NCBI GenBank assembly: GCA_022793355.1
Contig: JAAWCR010000032.1
Location: 1 to 32,572, forward strand
Reading direction: 5' to 3'
DNA length: 32,572 nt
Origin: Lawsonibacter sp.
Lineage (GTDB): Bacteria; Bacillota; Clostridia; Oscillospirales; Oscillospiraceae
Shown here: piece after piece, positions 14,874 through 21,913 of the stretch
How positions within the stretch are numbered: position 1 is the first letter of the stretch
Layout: every line of letters begins with the position of its first letter
The notes under the pieces: model-generated
The model's database searches: none
What the model was told of the DNA's origin: nothing
What the model saw: the letters and a program-made list of their open reading frames with translations, nothing else
Position numbers and translations under genes: made by a program

Positions 14874-16720
14874 CAATTGGACCAGCCGTGACCCAGAACA
14901 CGGTCGTAGGTAATGAGCCGCATGGCTCTGGTGAATTCGGTGACTGCCTGGCCGACAGGCAGCTCCAGGCGGATGTTGTAGTAGGGGACCGCCCGGTAAA
15001 AATCGGCCAGCAGCTCCATATAGGGGGTTGTGGGCATGCCGATGGAGCGAATCAGGGAGTTTAACAGGTTGTAGTCGGAAATTTGGTTGTCCCTGTGGCC
15101 GGGCAGGAGCCCGCCGCTCAGCTCCCGGTTGGAGTAGATCAGGAAGGGGGTGGAGTAGAGCTTCTGCCGCTCCTCGCTGGTGAGGCCGTCGCCGGTGTTC
15201 ACAAAGCCCGTCTCGTTGTAGGCCATGTAGTTGGGCCCCAGGGTGGGCAGATGGTCGCCGAAGAACAGCAGCACAGTGGGCCGCTCCCGCTGGTCAATCC
15301 AACCGGCTAAATTCCCCAGCATCTGGTCCGCGTCATAGAGTCCCTGGGTGTAGGTGCTCAGGGCGGTGTGGGCGGGCTGGGACAGGGCAGGGCAGTCCAC
15401 GGAGATGAGAATCTCCTCCTCGGGCAGGGCGGTGTAGGGCTGGTGGTTCTCCATGGTGATGGTAAAGAGGAAGGCGGGGCCCTCCTGCCGGTCCATCAGG
15501 TCTTTCATAACCTGAGCAGTAGACTGGTCGGAGACGTACCCCCGTCTGCTGACCACCTCAGTGAGCTCGTACATATCGGGCTCGCTGTAAAAATCGTCAA
15601 AGCCCAGGTGGGGGTAGGCGGTGTTTCGGGAGTAGAACTTCTCGTTGTAGGGATGGAGGGCCAGGGCGGTGTAGCCCGCCTCCTTGAAATGGGAGATGTA
15701 AGAGGGCAGCTCCTTTGTGACAAACCAGTAGGGGGTGGTGACGTTGGGGAGATAGTCGGTGGTTAGGCCGGTGAGGAGGGCGAATTCCGGCCGGACGGTG
15801 CCGCCGCCCAGGGCGGTGGTGTACAGCATGCCGCTGTAGCAGCCGGGGCTGTCCAGAAGGCGGTCGTAGTTGGTTAGGGGATTTTCGGAGAAGGACACGC
15901 CGGGCAGGATGCGGGGGTCAAAAAAGCTCTCGCTGAGGACCACCACCACATCGAAGGCCTCCGCCCCGGGAGCGGCGGGGCCGGCGGGATAGGAGGCCAG
16001 CAGCTGCTCCAGGTTCTGCTGGCTGTAGCCCTCCGGGGGGCTGACCCGCATACCCAGGACGTTGACGGTAAATGCGCCCACAAAGCCGTTGGCGTCGTAG
16101 TTGGAGCTTTGAAGGGCGGAGTCGAAGCTGGACATGCCGAAGCGGTTGAGAAGGCGCTCCGCCTTGGCGGGGGTACAGGTGGCCGCATAGGCGGCCAGCA
16201 CCAGAAGGGCCGCGGCGGACCACCGCCACAGGAAGGGCCGGGGCAGGCTGGTGGACAGAAGCCAAAAGCCCAGAATCCACAGCAGGATAACAGCCGCCCC
16301 CAGCCAGAACCAGCGGGGCGCATTGCCGCTGACGAAGGAGGTCAAATCGCCCGCCTGGGAGACCATGGCCAGGTCCTGGGGATAGAAATTATCCCCGTTG
16401 AGGGCCGCTTTCATGTAGTTTACATAGGCGCAGACGAGAGATAAGCCGCCAAAGGCCAGCGCGGACAGCCAGGCCCGGCGAAGGACCAAAGTCAGAACGC
16501 AAAACAGAAACAGGACCACCAGAATTTCAAACCGGGTGGGATTTGGAAACCGTTCCCAGTGCTCCTGTAAACGGTGCAAATTTGCCCCGTAGTTCATATA
16601 GTCCATCACAAACAGGCAGAACAGAGGGAAGCAGGGGAGGCTGAGCCAGGCCATAACCCGCAGCGGCACACACTGACGCAGGAGGGACAGGAGAGAGCGG
16701 GGAGAGAGGGAAGCGCCCAT
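14873..16720 (-). CDS. LtaS-like sulfatase-family membrane synthase
   Basis: 615-aa protein with about five transmembrane segments in the first 185 residues and an extracellular sulfatase-fold domain. It resembles lipoteichoic acid synthase, which polymerises glycerol phosphate from phosphatidylglycerol. Matching catalytic residues are E264 (VLSESFF), nucleophile T308 in ALGGGTVRPEF, H427 (MENHQPY) and D489-H490 (FFGDHLPTLG), at spacings close to S. aureus LtaS (E255, T300, H416, D475, H476). The GGGT block differs from the GKTSDSE-type block of LtaS, so related phosphoglycerol transferases are possible. The ATG at 16720 follows AAAGGACT; an ATG at 16756 has no ribosome-binding site. Monocistronic by its flanking promoter and terminator. 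Confidence 0.87.
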   Translation of the reverse strand: MGASLSPRSLLSLLRQCVPLRVMAWLSLPCFPLFCLFVMDYMNYGANLHRLQEHWERFPNPTRFEILVVLFLFCVLTLVLRRAWLSALAFGGLSLVCAYVNYMKAALNGDNFYPQDLAMVSQAGDLTSFVSGNAPRWFWLGAAVILLWILGFWLLSTSLPRPFLWRWSAAALLVLAAYAATCTPAKAERLLNRFGMSSFDSALQSSNYDANGFVGAFTVNVLGMRVSPPEGYSQQNLEQLLASYPAGPAAPGAEAFDVVVVLSESFFDPRILPGVSFSENPLTNYDRLLDSPGCYSGMLYTTALGGGTVRPEFALLTGLTTDYLPNVTTPYWFVTKELPSYISHFKEAGYTALALHPYNEKFYSRNTAYPHLGFDDFYSEPDMYELTEVVSRRGYVSDQSTAQVMKDLMDRQEGPAFLFTITMENHQPYTALPEEEILISVDCPALSQPAHTALSTYTQGLYDADQMLGNLAGWIDQRERPTVLLFFGDHLPTLGPNYMAYNETGFVNTGDGLTSEERQKLYSTPFLIYSNRELSGGLLPGHRDNQISDYNLLNSLIRSIGMPTTPYMELLADFYRAVPYYNIRLELPVGQAVTEFTRAMRLITYDRVLGHGWSN

Positions 16721-16804
16721 ATGTAAGAGTCCTTTCTGAATAGTTTTTGTCAGCATATAGTCAAATAGCTTGAACGGAATCAGAGATTCGTTTCAAGAGG
16801 CTTG

Positions 16805-16815
16805 ATTATAGCACA
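16805..16815 (-). promoter_or_regulatory. Extended -10 promoter of the LtaS-like gene
   Basis: Minus-strand TGTGCTATAAT: a perfect -10 with a TG extension. The -35 would fall in the T-run that ends the glyQS transcript (16824-16830), so promoter and upstream terminator overlap closely. Confidence 0.6.
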
Positions 16816-16823
16816 AATTCGAC

Positions 16824-16862
16824 AAAAAAGAAAGAGGGAACTGGCATGATGCTCCCTCTTTC
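16824..16862 (-). terminator. Terminator of the glyQS operon
   Basis: Minus-strand stem GAAAGAGGGA / TCCCTCTTTC (10 bp, 13-base loop) followed by TTTTTTG. It begins about 35 bp past the glyQS stop codon. Confidence 0.9.
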
Positions 16863-16896
16863 CATTATTTTTTTATTAAATTTGTCTGAATTCTCC

Positions 16897-18321
16897 TTAA
16901 TAGGCCAGCTTTTCCTCCAGCCAGGCCTTCAGTCCGCTGATGGGGACGCGCACCTGGTCCATGGTATCCCGGTCCCGGATGGTGACGGCGTGGTCGGCCT
17001 GCTCGGTGTCGGAGCCCACGGTCTGGAAGTCCACGGTGATGCAGTAGGGGGTGCCAACCTCGTCCTGGCGGCGGTAGCGCTTGCCGATGGAGCCGGCGTC
17101 GTCGTAGTCCACCATGAAATACTTGCTCAGCTCGGACTGAATCTCCCGGGCCTTGTCCCCCAGCTTCTTGGACAGGGGAAGTATGGCGCATTTGAAGGGG
17201 GCGAGGGCGGGGTGCAGGCGCAGGACAGTGCGCACGTCGTTTTTGGCCTCGTCCACCACCTCCTCGTCGTAGGCGTTGCACAGGAAGGCCAGGAGCATAC
17301 GCTCCACGCCTAGGGAGGGTTCGATAACATAGGGGATATAATGCTCGTTTTTCTCCTGGTCAAAGTAGGTCAGGTCCTTGCCGGAGGTGGTTTGGTGGGC
17401 GGTGAGGTCGAAGCTGGTGCGGCTGGCCACGCCCCACAGCTCGCCCCAGTCGGTGAAGGGGAAAGCAAACTCAAAGTCGGTGGTGGCGTTGGAGTAGTGG
17501 CTGAGCTCCTCGGGGTCGTGGTCCCGCAGGCGCAGGTTTTCCTCCTGGATGCCCAGGTCGAGGAGCCACTGACGGCAGAAGTTCTTCCAATACTTGAACC
17601 ACTCCAGCTCGGTGCCCGGCTGGCAGAAGAACTCCAGCTCCATTTGTTCAAATTCCCGGGTGCGGAAGATGAAGTTGCCTGGGGTAATCTCGTTGCGGAA
17701 GGACTTGCCGATCTGGCACACGCCGAAGGGCAGCTTGCGCCGGGTGGAGCGCTGGACGTTGACGAAGTTGGTAAAGATGCCCTGGGCGGTCTCGGGGCGG
17801 AGGTAGACGGTGTTTTTTGCGTCCTCGGTGACCCCCTGGAAGGTCTTGAACATCAGGTTGAACTGGCGGATGTCAGTCCAGTTAAATTTTCCGCAGGAGG
17901 GACAGACAATCTGGTGTTCGTCCACAAAGGCTTTCATCTCGCTCTGGCTCATGGCATCCACGCTGCGGTTCAGGTCAAAGCTGTTTTCCTGGCACCAGTC
18001 CTCAATCACCTTGTCGGCCCGGAACCGCTCCTTGCACTCCTTGCAGTCCATCAGCGGATCAGAGAAGCCGCCCACGTGTCCGCTGGCCACCCAGACCTGG
18101 GGGTTCATGAGGATGGCGGCGTCCAGACCCACGTTATAGGGGTTCTCCTGAACGAACTTCTTCCACCAGGCCTTTTTCACGTTGTTTTTCAGCTCCACCC
18201 CTAAAGGGCCGTAATCCCAGGTATTGGCCAGGCCACCGTAAATCTCAGAGCCGGCGAAGATGAAGCCCCGGCCCTTGCACAGGGCCACAATCTTTTCCAT
18301 GGTCTTTTCGGTGTTTTTCAT
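16897..18321 (-). CDS. glyQS: Glycyl-tRNA synthetase, single-chain (alpha2) type
   Basis: Class II aminoacyl-tRNA synthetase that charges tRNA-Gly. The 474-aa protein is the homodimeric bacterial/archaeal/eukaryotic form and not the alpha2-beta2 GlyQ+GlyS form. Landmarks are GSEIYGGLANTWDYGPLG near the N-terminus, the CKEC and CPSCG zinc-type pairs, class II motif 2 (GKSFRNEITP...FRTREFEQMELE, as pieces) and motif 3 around EPSLGVERMLLAFL, then the C-terminal anticodon-binding domain. The ATG at 18321 follows AAAAGGAG; an in-frame ATG at 18342 has no such site. It lies 21 bp after an unknown gene and both follow a glycine T-box leader, so expression should rise when tRNA-Gly is uncharged. Confidence 0.97.
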   Translation of the reverse strand: MKNTEKTMEKIVALCKGRGFIFAGSEIYGGLANTWDYGPLGVELKNNVKKAWWKKFVQENPYNVGLDAAILMNPQVWVASGHVGGFSDPLMDCKECKERFRADKVIEDWCQENSFDLNRSVDAMSQSEMKAFVDEHQIVCPSCGKFNWTDIRQFNLMFKTFQGVTEDAKNTVYLRPETAQGIFTNFVNVQRSTRRKLPFGVCQIGKSFRNEITPGNFIFRTREFEQMELEFFCQPGTELEWFKYWKNFCRQWLLDLGIQEENLRLRDHDPEELSHYSNATTDFEFAFPFTDWGELWGVASRTSFDLTAHQTTSGKDLTYFDQEKNEHYIPYVIEPSLGVERMLLAFLCNAYDEEVVDEAKNDVRTVLRLHPALAPFKCAILPLSKKLGDKAREIQSELSKYFMVDYDDAGSIGKRYRRQDEVGTPYCITVDFQTVGSDTEQADHAVTIRDRDTMDQVRVPISGLKAWLEEKLAY

Positions 18322-18342
18322 ATTGGATAAACTCCTTTTCAT

Positions 18343-18726
18343 TTATTGTGGGTCAATGGTGTGGAAAATGCTCTTTAATCCGCTGTTTTCGTAGAAAAAC
18401 TCAAGCTGCAACGTTAGATAAGTCAATTCGCCGCCGGAGGTCAGCTCATAGTCCACCGCAAAGCCGCTGCCGTCCTTATACTCAAAAAACATCACCTCAT
18501 GGTGGTATTCATACTGAGGCTTGAAATTACAGGGCACGCCATACTCGTCAAAGACGTCGAAGTCATTCATCTCCAATGTGCCCTGGATACACTCCCGAAT
18601 CTCATCGGTGTTGTCCCACTCCATCTTGTCCACACAGGAGGGCAGATCCTCATACCGCTTTTCGTGGAGGACATGGAGAATATTTTTTACCACCTCAATG
18701 GCCTGTTCCCTGTGCTGCTCGGTCAT
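18343..18726 (-). CDS. Conserved-looking unknown protein between T-box and glyQS
   Basis: 127-aa soluble, acidic protein that I do not recognise. It starts with a helical region (EQAIEVVKNILHVLHEKRYE), followed by an alpha/beta stretch rich in aromatic and acidic residues (YEYHHEVMFFEYKDG, FAVDYELTSGGELTYLTLQL). No signal peptide, membrane segment, metal motif or known catalytic motif is visible. The shape is that of a small immunity- or NTF2-like cytosolic domain, but that is impression only. The ATG at 18726 has a strong AAAGGGGTGATTTG site directly after the T-box terminator. With glyQS only 21 bp downstream and no promoter between, it should be co-transcribed with glyQS and controlled by glycine charging. 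Confidence 0.85.
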   Translation of the reverse strand: MTEQHREQAIEVVKNILHVLHEKRYEDLPSCVDKMEWDNTDEIRECIQGTLEMNDFDVFDEYGVPCNFKPQYEYHHEVMFFEYKDGSGFAVDYELTSGGELTYLTLQLEFFYENSGLKSIFHTIDPQ

Positions 18727-18746
18727 CAAATCACCCCTTTCCAAGC

Positions 18747-18777
18747 AAAAACGCCCCGAGCCGGTTCGGCTCAGGGC
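18747..18777 (-). terminator. Conditional terminator of the glycine T-box
   Basis: Minus-strand GCCCTGAGCCG / CGGCTCGGGGC stem followed by GTTTTTGC. It is the off-state structure of the T-box leader and lies directly before the ribosome-binding site of the 127-aa gene. Confidence 0.9.
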
Positions 18778-18972
18778 GAACAAAATCTGTCCGTGGTTCC
18801 ACCTGAATTTCCCCATGGGGGGACACTCTAACCCGGTAACGGCGGGGACCGGCGGGGCATTTCCTCCCCGCGCTCCAGGGGGCCTTCCCGTCTCAGCTTC
18901 GGAGGGCTTGCACCGGCCGCCCACTCTCTGAAGTCCCGCTGTGAGGTACTGTTCCCTGTCTGCGCTTTGTGT
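18747..18972 (-). ncRNA. Glycine T-box riboswitch leader
   Basis: A cis-acting leader that senses uncharged tRNA. On the minus strand it contains, in order: AACAGTACC (AGTA motif), CAGAGAG (AG box, near 18922-18933), GGTGCAAG, a likely specifier triplet GGC (18884-18882) in GAAGGCCCCCTGGAGC, the T-box core AGGTGGAACCACGG (18804-18791) and an intrinsic terminator GCCCTGAGCCGAACCGGCTC... (18777-18753) ending in TTTTT. GGC is a glycine codon and the operon ends in glyQS, so the two observations agree. Uncharged tRNA-Gly should stabilise the antiterminator and let transcription enter the 127-aa gene and glyQS. Confidence 0.93.
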
Positions 18973-18978
18973 CTCACG

Positions 18979-19007
18979 ATTATATGCTAGTTTCAACCCC
19001 ATGTCAA
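18979..19007 (-). promoter_or_regulatory. Consensus promoter of the T-box / glyQS operon
   Basis: Minus strand: perfect -35 TTGACA (19007-19002), 17-bp spacer, perfect -10 TATAAT (18984-18979). Transcription should start near 18972, at the 5' end of the T-box leader. Confidence 0.93.
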
Positions 19008-19205
19008 GGGGATTTTGTGGGTTTCAGCGCTTTTCTTCCCTTGTACAGCGACGAATTTGAATCAGCCTTTTCAGATTTTTTGGAACGGTACGAATATGAC
19101 GAGGGCGGAGAACTATCTGCTGTCCATGGTGAGGCTTTTCTTTGCCGCCGGCTGGCTGGCGGCCCATTTTTTATGAGGCTGATACGGGATTAAGTGGTTG
19201 GCCGG
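19008..19205. other. Intergenic stretch without a supported gene
   Basis: About 200 bp between the glyQS promoter and the promoter of the zinc-ribbon gene. Open frames of 74 codons (18969-19193) and 26 codons (19096-19176, hydrophobic) cross it, but neither has a ribosome-binding site, and the longer one starts inside the T-box leader beside its promoter. I see no terminator, repeat or RNA gene here. Confidence 0.5.
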
Positions 19206-19234
19206 TTGCAATTTGGGGATAATTGGTGTAAAAT
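19206..19234 (+). promoter_or_regulatory. Promoter of the zinc-ribbon / PNP unit
   Basis: -35 TTGCAA (19206-19211), 17-bp spacer, -10 TAAAAT (19229-19234), 37 bp before the zinc-ribbon start codon. Confidence 0.65.
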
Positions 19235-19271
19235 ACAGATACTATAAATTTAATATGGAGGAGTATGGTTT

Positions 19272-19664
19272 ATGGACGACAAGGTGAAAGCCCTGCTGGA
19301 GCGGGTGAAGGGCACCGCCAACTATGCCGCCGACGCCGCCGCGGACGGAGCCAGGGCGGCGGGCCGGAAGGCGGGCCAGTTGGTGGACGTGGCCAAGCTG
19401 AACGTCCGGCTCTTCGATTTGAATGGGGAGTACAGCGACCTGTTGCGCCAGCTGGGCCAGGTGATGTACGATACCCACAAGGGCCAGGTGGCGGAAAGCG
19501 CCTATGTCACCGATTTATTGACCCGGGCCGACGAGAAGGCGGTGAAAATTGCCGAGCTGAAAAGCCGCATCACCGACCTGAAGCAGTCACAGGCCTGCCC
19601 CGTCTGCGGTGCGCCCTGTGGGAAAGGTGATAAATTCTGCCGCGCCTGCGGCGGAAAACTGTAA
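19272..19664 (+). CDS. Zinc-ribbon protein with helical N-terminus
   Basis: 130-aa protein of unknown role. Residues 1-105 are predicted helical, with an Ala-rich stretch (NYAADAAADGARAAGRKAG) that could form an amphipathic or coiled helix. The C-terminus is a compact zinc ribbon, CPVCG (109-113) and FCRACGG (122-128), with four metal-binding Cys. No membrane segment. ATG at 19272 is 8 bp from GGAGGAG. The PNP gene follows after 10 bp, so the two are co-transcribed. Proteins of this layout are widespread in Clostridia as 'zinc ribbon domain-containing protein', without an assigned function that I can name. Confidence 0.85.
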   Translation: MDDKVKALLERVKGTANYAADAAADGARAAGRKAGQLVDVAKLNVRLFDLNGEYSDLLRQLGQVMYDTHKGQVAESAYVTDLLTRADEKAVKIAELKSRITDLKQSQACPVCGAPCGKGDKFCRACGGKL

Positions 19665-19674
19665 GGAGGACGCC

Positions 19675-20499
19675 ATGAACTACACACTGGAACAGTATCA
19701 AGCCAGCGCACAGGCAATCCGGGAGAAGCTGGGGGGCTTTGTCCCCAAGGTGGCCATGGTGCTGGGCTCCGGCCTGGGCTACCTGGGAGATGAGGTGGAA
19801 CAGCCCGTCTGCATCGATTACCGGGATATCCCCCATTTTAAAGCATCCACCGCGCCCGGCCACAAGGGCCGCATGGTCTTTGGGGAGCTAGAGGGCCAGA
19901 AGGTGGCCGTTATGCAGGGGCGGATGCACCACTATGAGGGCTACTCCTATGAGGAGGTGTCCTATGCCGTCCGGGTGCTGCGCCTGCTGGGCTGTGATAC
20001 CCTGATCGTCACCAACGCCGCCGGGTGCGTTAATACCGCCTGGAAGGCCGGCGACCTGATGCTGATTACCGACCAGATTAAGATGTTTTCTGAGTCCCCC
20101 CTCAGGGGGGAAAATCTGCCGGAGTTCGGCGTGCGCTTCCCCGACGCCTCCCACCTGTATACCGCCCGGCTGCTGGACCTGGCCCGGGAGACGGCCCGGG
20201 AGCGGGACATCCCCCTGCGGGAGGGAGTCTATTTCTATTGCTATGGTCCGCAGTACGAGACCCCGGCGGAGATCCGGGCCGTCCGGGCCCTGGGCGGGGA
20301 CGCGGTGGGTATGTCCACCGCCCCCGAGGTGGTGGTGGCCGGACACTGCGGCATGGAGGTGCTGGGGCTTACCCTGCTGTCCAACATGGCCGCTGGTATT
20401 CTGGATCAGCCCCTGTCCGAGCAGGAGGTGCTGGATGCAGCCGAGGCTGCCAGGGAGAAGTTCTCTGGGCTGGTACGGGCCTGTTTACGGAAGATGTAA
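19675..20499 (+). CDS. punA: Purine nucleoside phosphorylase (trimeric NP-I family)
   Basis: Phosphorolysis of purine (deoxy)nucleosides to base and (deoxy)ribose-1-phosphate. The 274-aa protein has the trimeric PNP landmarks: LGSGLGYLGD (phosphate loop), GHKGRMVFGEL, VMQGRMHHYEGYSYEEV, VTNAAGCVN, YGPQYETPAEIRA and the GMSTAPEVV active-site segment. In place of the usual NAAGG there is NAAGC. The base-recognition region reads LLSNMAAGI. The ATG at 19675 follows AAGGAGGA. It stands directly before mtaD, so inosine/guanosine or methylthioinosine are all possible substrates; the sequence alone does not decide. Confidence 0.92.
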   Translation: MNYTLEQYQASAQAIREKLGGFVPKVAMVLGSGLGYLGDEVEQPVCIDYRDIPHFKASTAPGHKGRMVFGELEGQKVAVMQGRMHHYEGYSYEEVSYAVRVLRLLGCDTLIVTNAAGCVNTAWKAGDLMLITDQIKMFSESPLRGENLPEFGVRFPDASHLYTARLLDLARETARERDIPLREGVYFYCYGPQYETPAEIRAVRALGGDAVGMSTAPEVVVAGHCGMEVLGLTLLSNMAAGILDQPLSEQEVLDAAEAAREKFSGLVRACLRKM

Positions 20500-20504
20500 A
20501 ACGC

Positions 20505-20530
20505 CGCGGGGCGGCCTGCGGCCGCCCCGA
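20505..20530. repeat. GC-rich palindrome between PNP and mtaD
   Basis: Perfect hairpin GGGGCGGCC-TGC-GGCCGCCCC (20508-20528). It is followed by GATAGAAAAA and not by a T-run, so it is a poor terminator. It is the cleanest copy of the GGGGCGGCC-type intergenic palindrome in this window. Inside the PNP-mtaD message it could instead shield the 3' end of the upstream part. Confidence 0.7.
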
Positions 20531-20552
20531 TAGAAAAATGGAGGAACATTAA

Positions 20553-21857
20553 TTGTCAATTCTATTTACTAATGTGACCGGGCTGACTATTGACCCGGCC
20601 GGCCCGGTGCTGAACGGCGCATTTGTGGCGGTGGAGGGGAACAAAATCACCTCGGTGGGGGTACAGCGCCCTAGGGGGGAGTTTGAGCGGGTCATCGACT
20701 GCACCGGCAAGGTGATGCTGCCCGGGTTTGTCAACGCCCACACCCACGTGCCCATGACCCTCATGCGGGGCTACGGCGGAGGCTGCGATCTGCACACCTG
20801 GCTCAACGACTACATTTTCCCCGCCGAGAGCAAACTGAACGAGCGCTGCGTGGCCGCCGGAGCGGCCCTGGGCCTGGCGGAGATGATTGCCTCCGGGACG
20901 ACCTGCATCGCTGACATGTATATGTATACCGAAACCATTGCAAAAACTGTGCTGGAAGCCGGGATTTCCGCGAATTTGGCCTGTGGGGCGGTGTATTTCG
21001 GGGAGCCAGCGGACTTTTCGCCCCAAACCTGCAATGACTGCGAAAACCATATCAGGCTCTATGAGAACTGGCACGGCGCAGGGGAGGGACAGATTCTGGT
21101 GGACGCCTCCATTCACGCCGAATATACCTCCTGCCCCCCGGTATGGGAATGGGTGGCGGATTTTGCGCAGAAGCACGGCCTGAGGATGCATGTCCATGTG
21201 TCCGAGACCCGTTCCGAGCATGTAAATTGCATTGACAAATACGGCATGACGCCCGCGCAGACCCTGGACAAATACGGCGTGTGGCAGAACGGGGGCATTG
21301 CCGCCCATTGCGTCCACCTCTCTGGCGGGGACGCGGAGCTGTTCGCAAAGCGGGGGGTCACCGGCGTCCACAACCCGGTGTCCAACCTGAAGCTGATGTC
21401 GGGGGTGGCTCCCCTGTTTTTCCTGCGGGACTGCGGGATGCGTATGGCGCTGGGCACCGACGGGGTGGCCTCCAACAACAGCCACAACCTGTTTGAGGAA
21501 ATGAAGGTGGCGGCCCTGACCCAGAACAGCCATTTTGGTGAGGATAACGGTCCGCTTCAGGCGGCGGATATTCTGGCTATGGCCACTGTCAACGGTGCCC
21601 AGGCCCTGGGCCGGGATACGGGCGTGATTGCCCCCGGGAAAATTGCCGACCTGATTCTGGTGGACTTCACCCACCCCAACCTCTTTCCCTGCCACGATAT
21701 AGCGGAGAATCTGGTCTACTCCGCCGCGCCGTCCAACGTAGTCATGAATATGGCCCGGGGGAAAATCATATATGAGAATGGGCAGTTCCTCACCCTGGAC
21801 CTGGAAAAAATCAGGGCCGAGGTGAAGGGCTACGCCCTGCCCCGTATTTTCGGCTGA
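20553..21857 (+). CDS. mtaD: 5-methylthioadenosine / S-adenosylhomocysteine deaminase
   Basis: Metal-dependent amidohydrolase that deaminates 5'-methylthioadenosine and S-adenosylhomocysteine to the inosine forms. The 434-aa TIM-barrel protein shows the metal site NAHTHVPM, then LMRGYGGGCDLHTWL (substrate loop), MHVHVSE (third metal His and catalytic Glu), AHCVHLS and the metal Asp in LGTDGVASNN. Length and motif order match the MtaD family. The start is TTG at 20553, 7 bp after GGAGGA; no ATG fits. It follows the PNP gene after 53 bp, which suggests a deaminase-then-phosphorylase salvage route. Confidence 0.93.
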   Translation: MSILFTNVTGLTIDPAGPVLNGAFVAVEGNKITSVGVQRPRGEFERVIDCTGKVMLPGFVNAHTHVPMTLMRGYGGGCDLHTWLNDYIFPAESKLNERCVAAGAALGLAEMIASGTTCIADMYMYTETIAKTVLEAGISANLACGAVYFGEPADFSPQTCNDCENHIRLYENWHGAGEGQILVDASIHAEYTSCPPVWEWVADFAQKHGLRMHVHVSETRSEHVNCIDKYGMTPAQTLDKYGVWQNGGIAAHCVHLSGGDAELFAKRGVTGVHNPVSNLKLMSGVAPLFFLRDCGMRMALGTDGVASNNSHNLFEEMKVAALTQNSHFGEDNGPLQAADILAMATVNGAQALGRDTGVIAPGKIADLILVDFTHPNLFPCHDIAENLVYSAAPSNVVMNMARGKIIYENGQFLTLDLEKIRAEVKGYALPRIFG

Positions 21858-21860
21858 CCC

Positions 21861-21895
21861 TGTGCGGGGGCGGATCGTATCCGCATCGGTGTAAA
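21861..21895. repeat. Small palindrome between mtaD and the flippase gene
   Basis: GCGGAT-CGT-ATCCGC stem inside GTGCGGGGGCGGATC...GCATCGGTG. The GGGGGCGG start and position between genes link it weakly to the other GC-rich palindromes here. No T-run follows. Confidence 0.45.
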
Positions 21896-21913
21896 ATCGT
21901 TAGGAGGCTGCCT

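Noticed and set aside
19096..19176. 26-codon hydrophobic open frame (begins MTRAENYLL)
   Set aside because: Could be a small membrane peptide, but the upstream GGAACGG is a poor ribosome-binding site and nothing else supports it.
18969..19193. 74-codon plus-strand open frame near the glyQS promoter
   Set aside because: It starts inside the T-box leader and crosses the consensus promoter of the opposite strand, and no ribosome-binding site precedes it.
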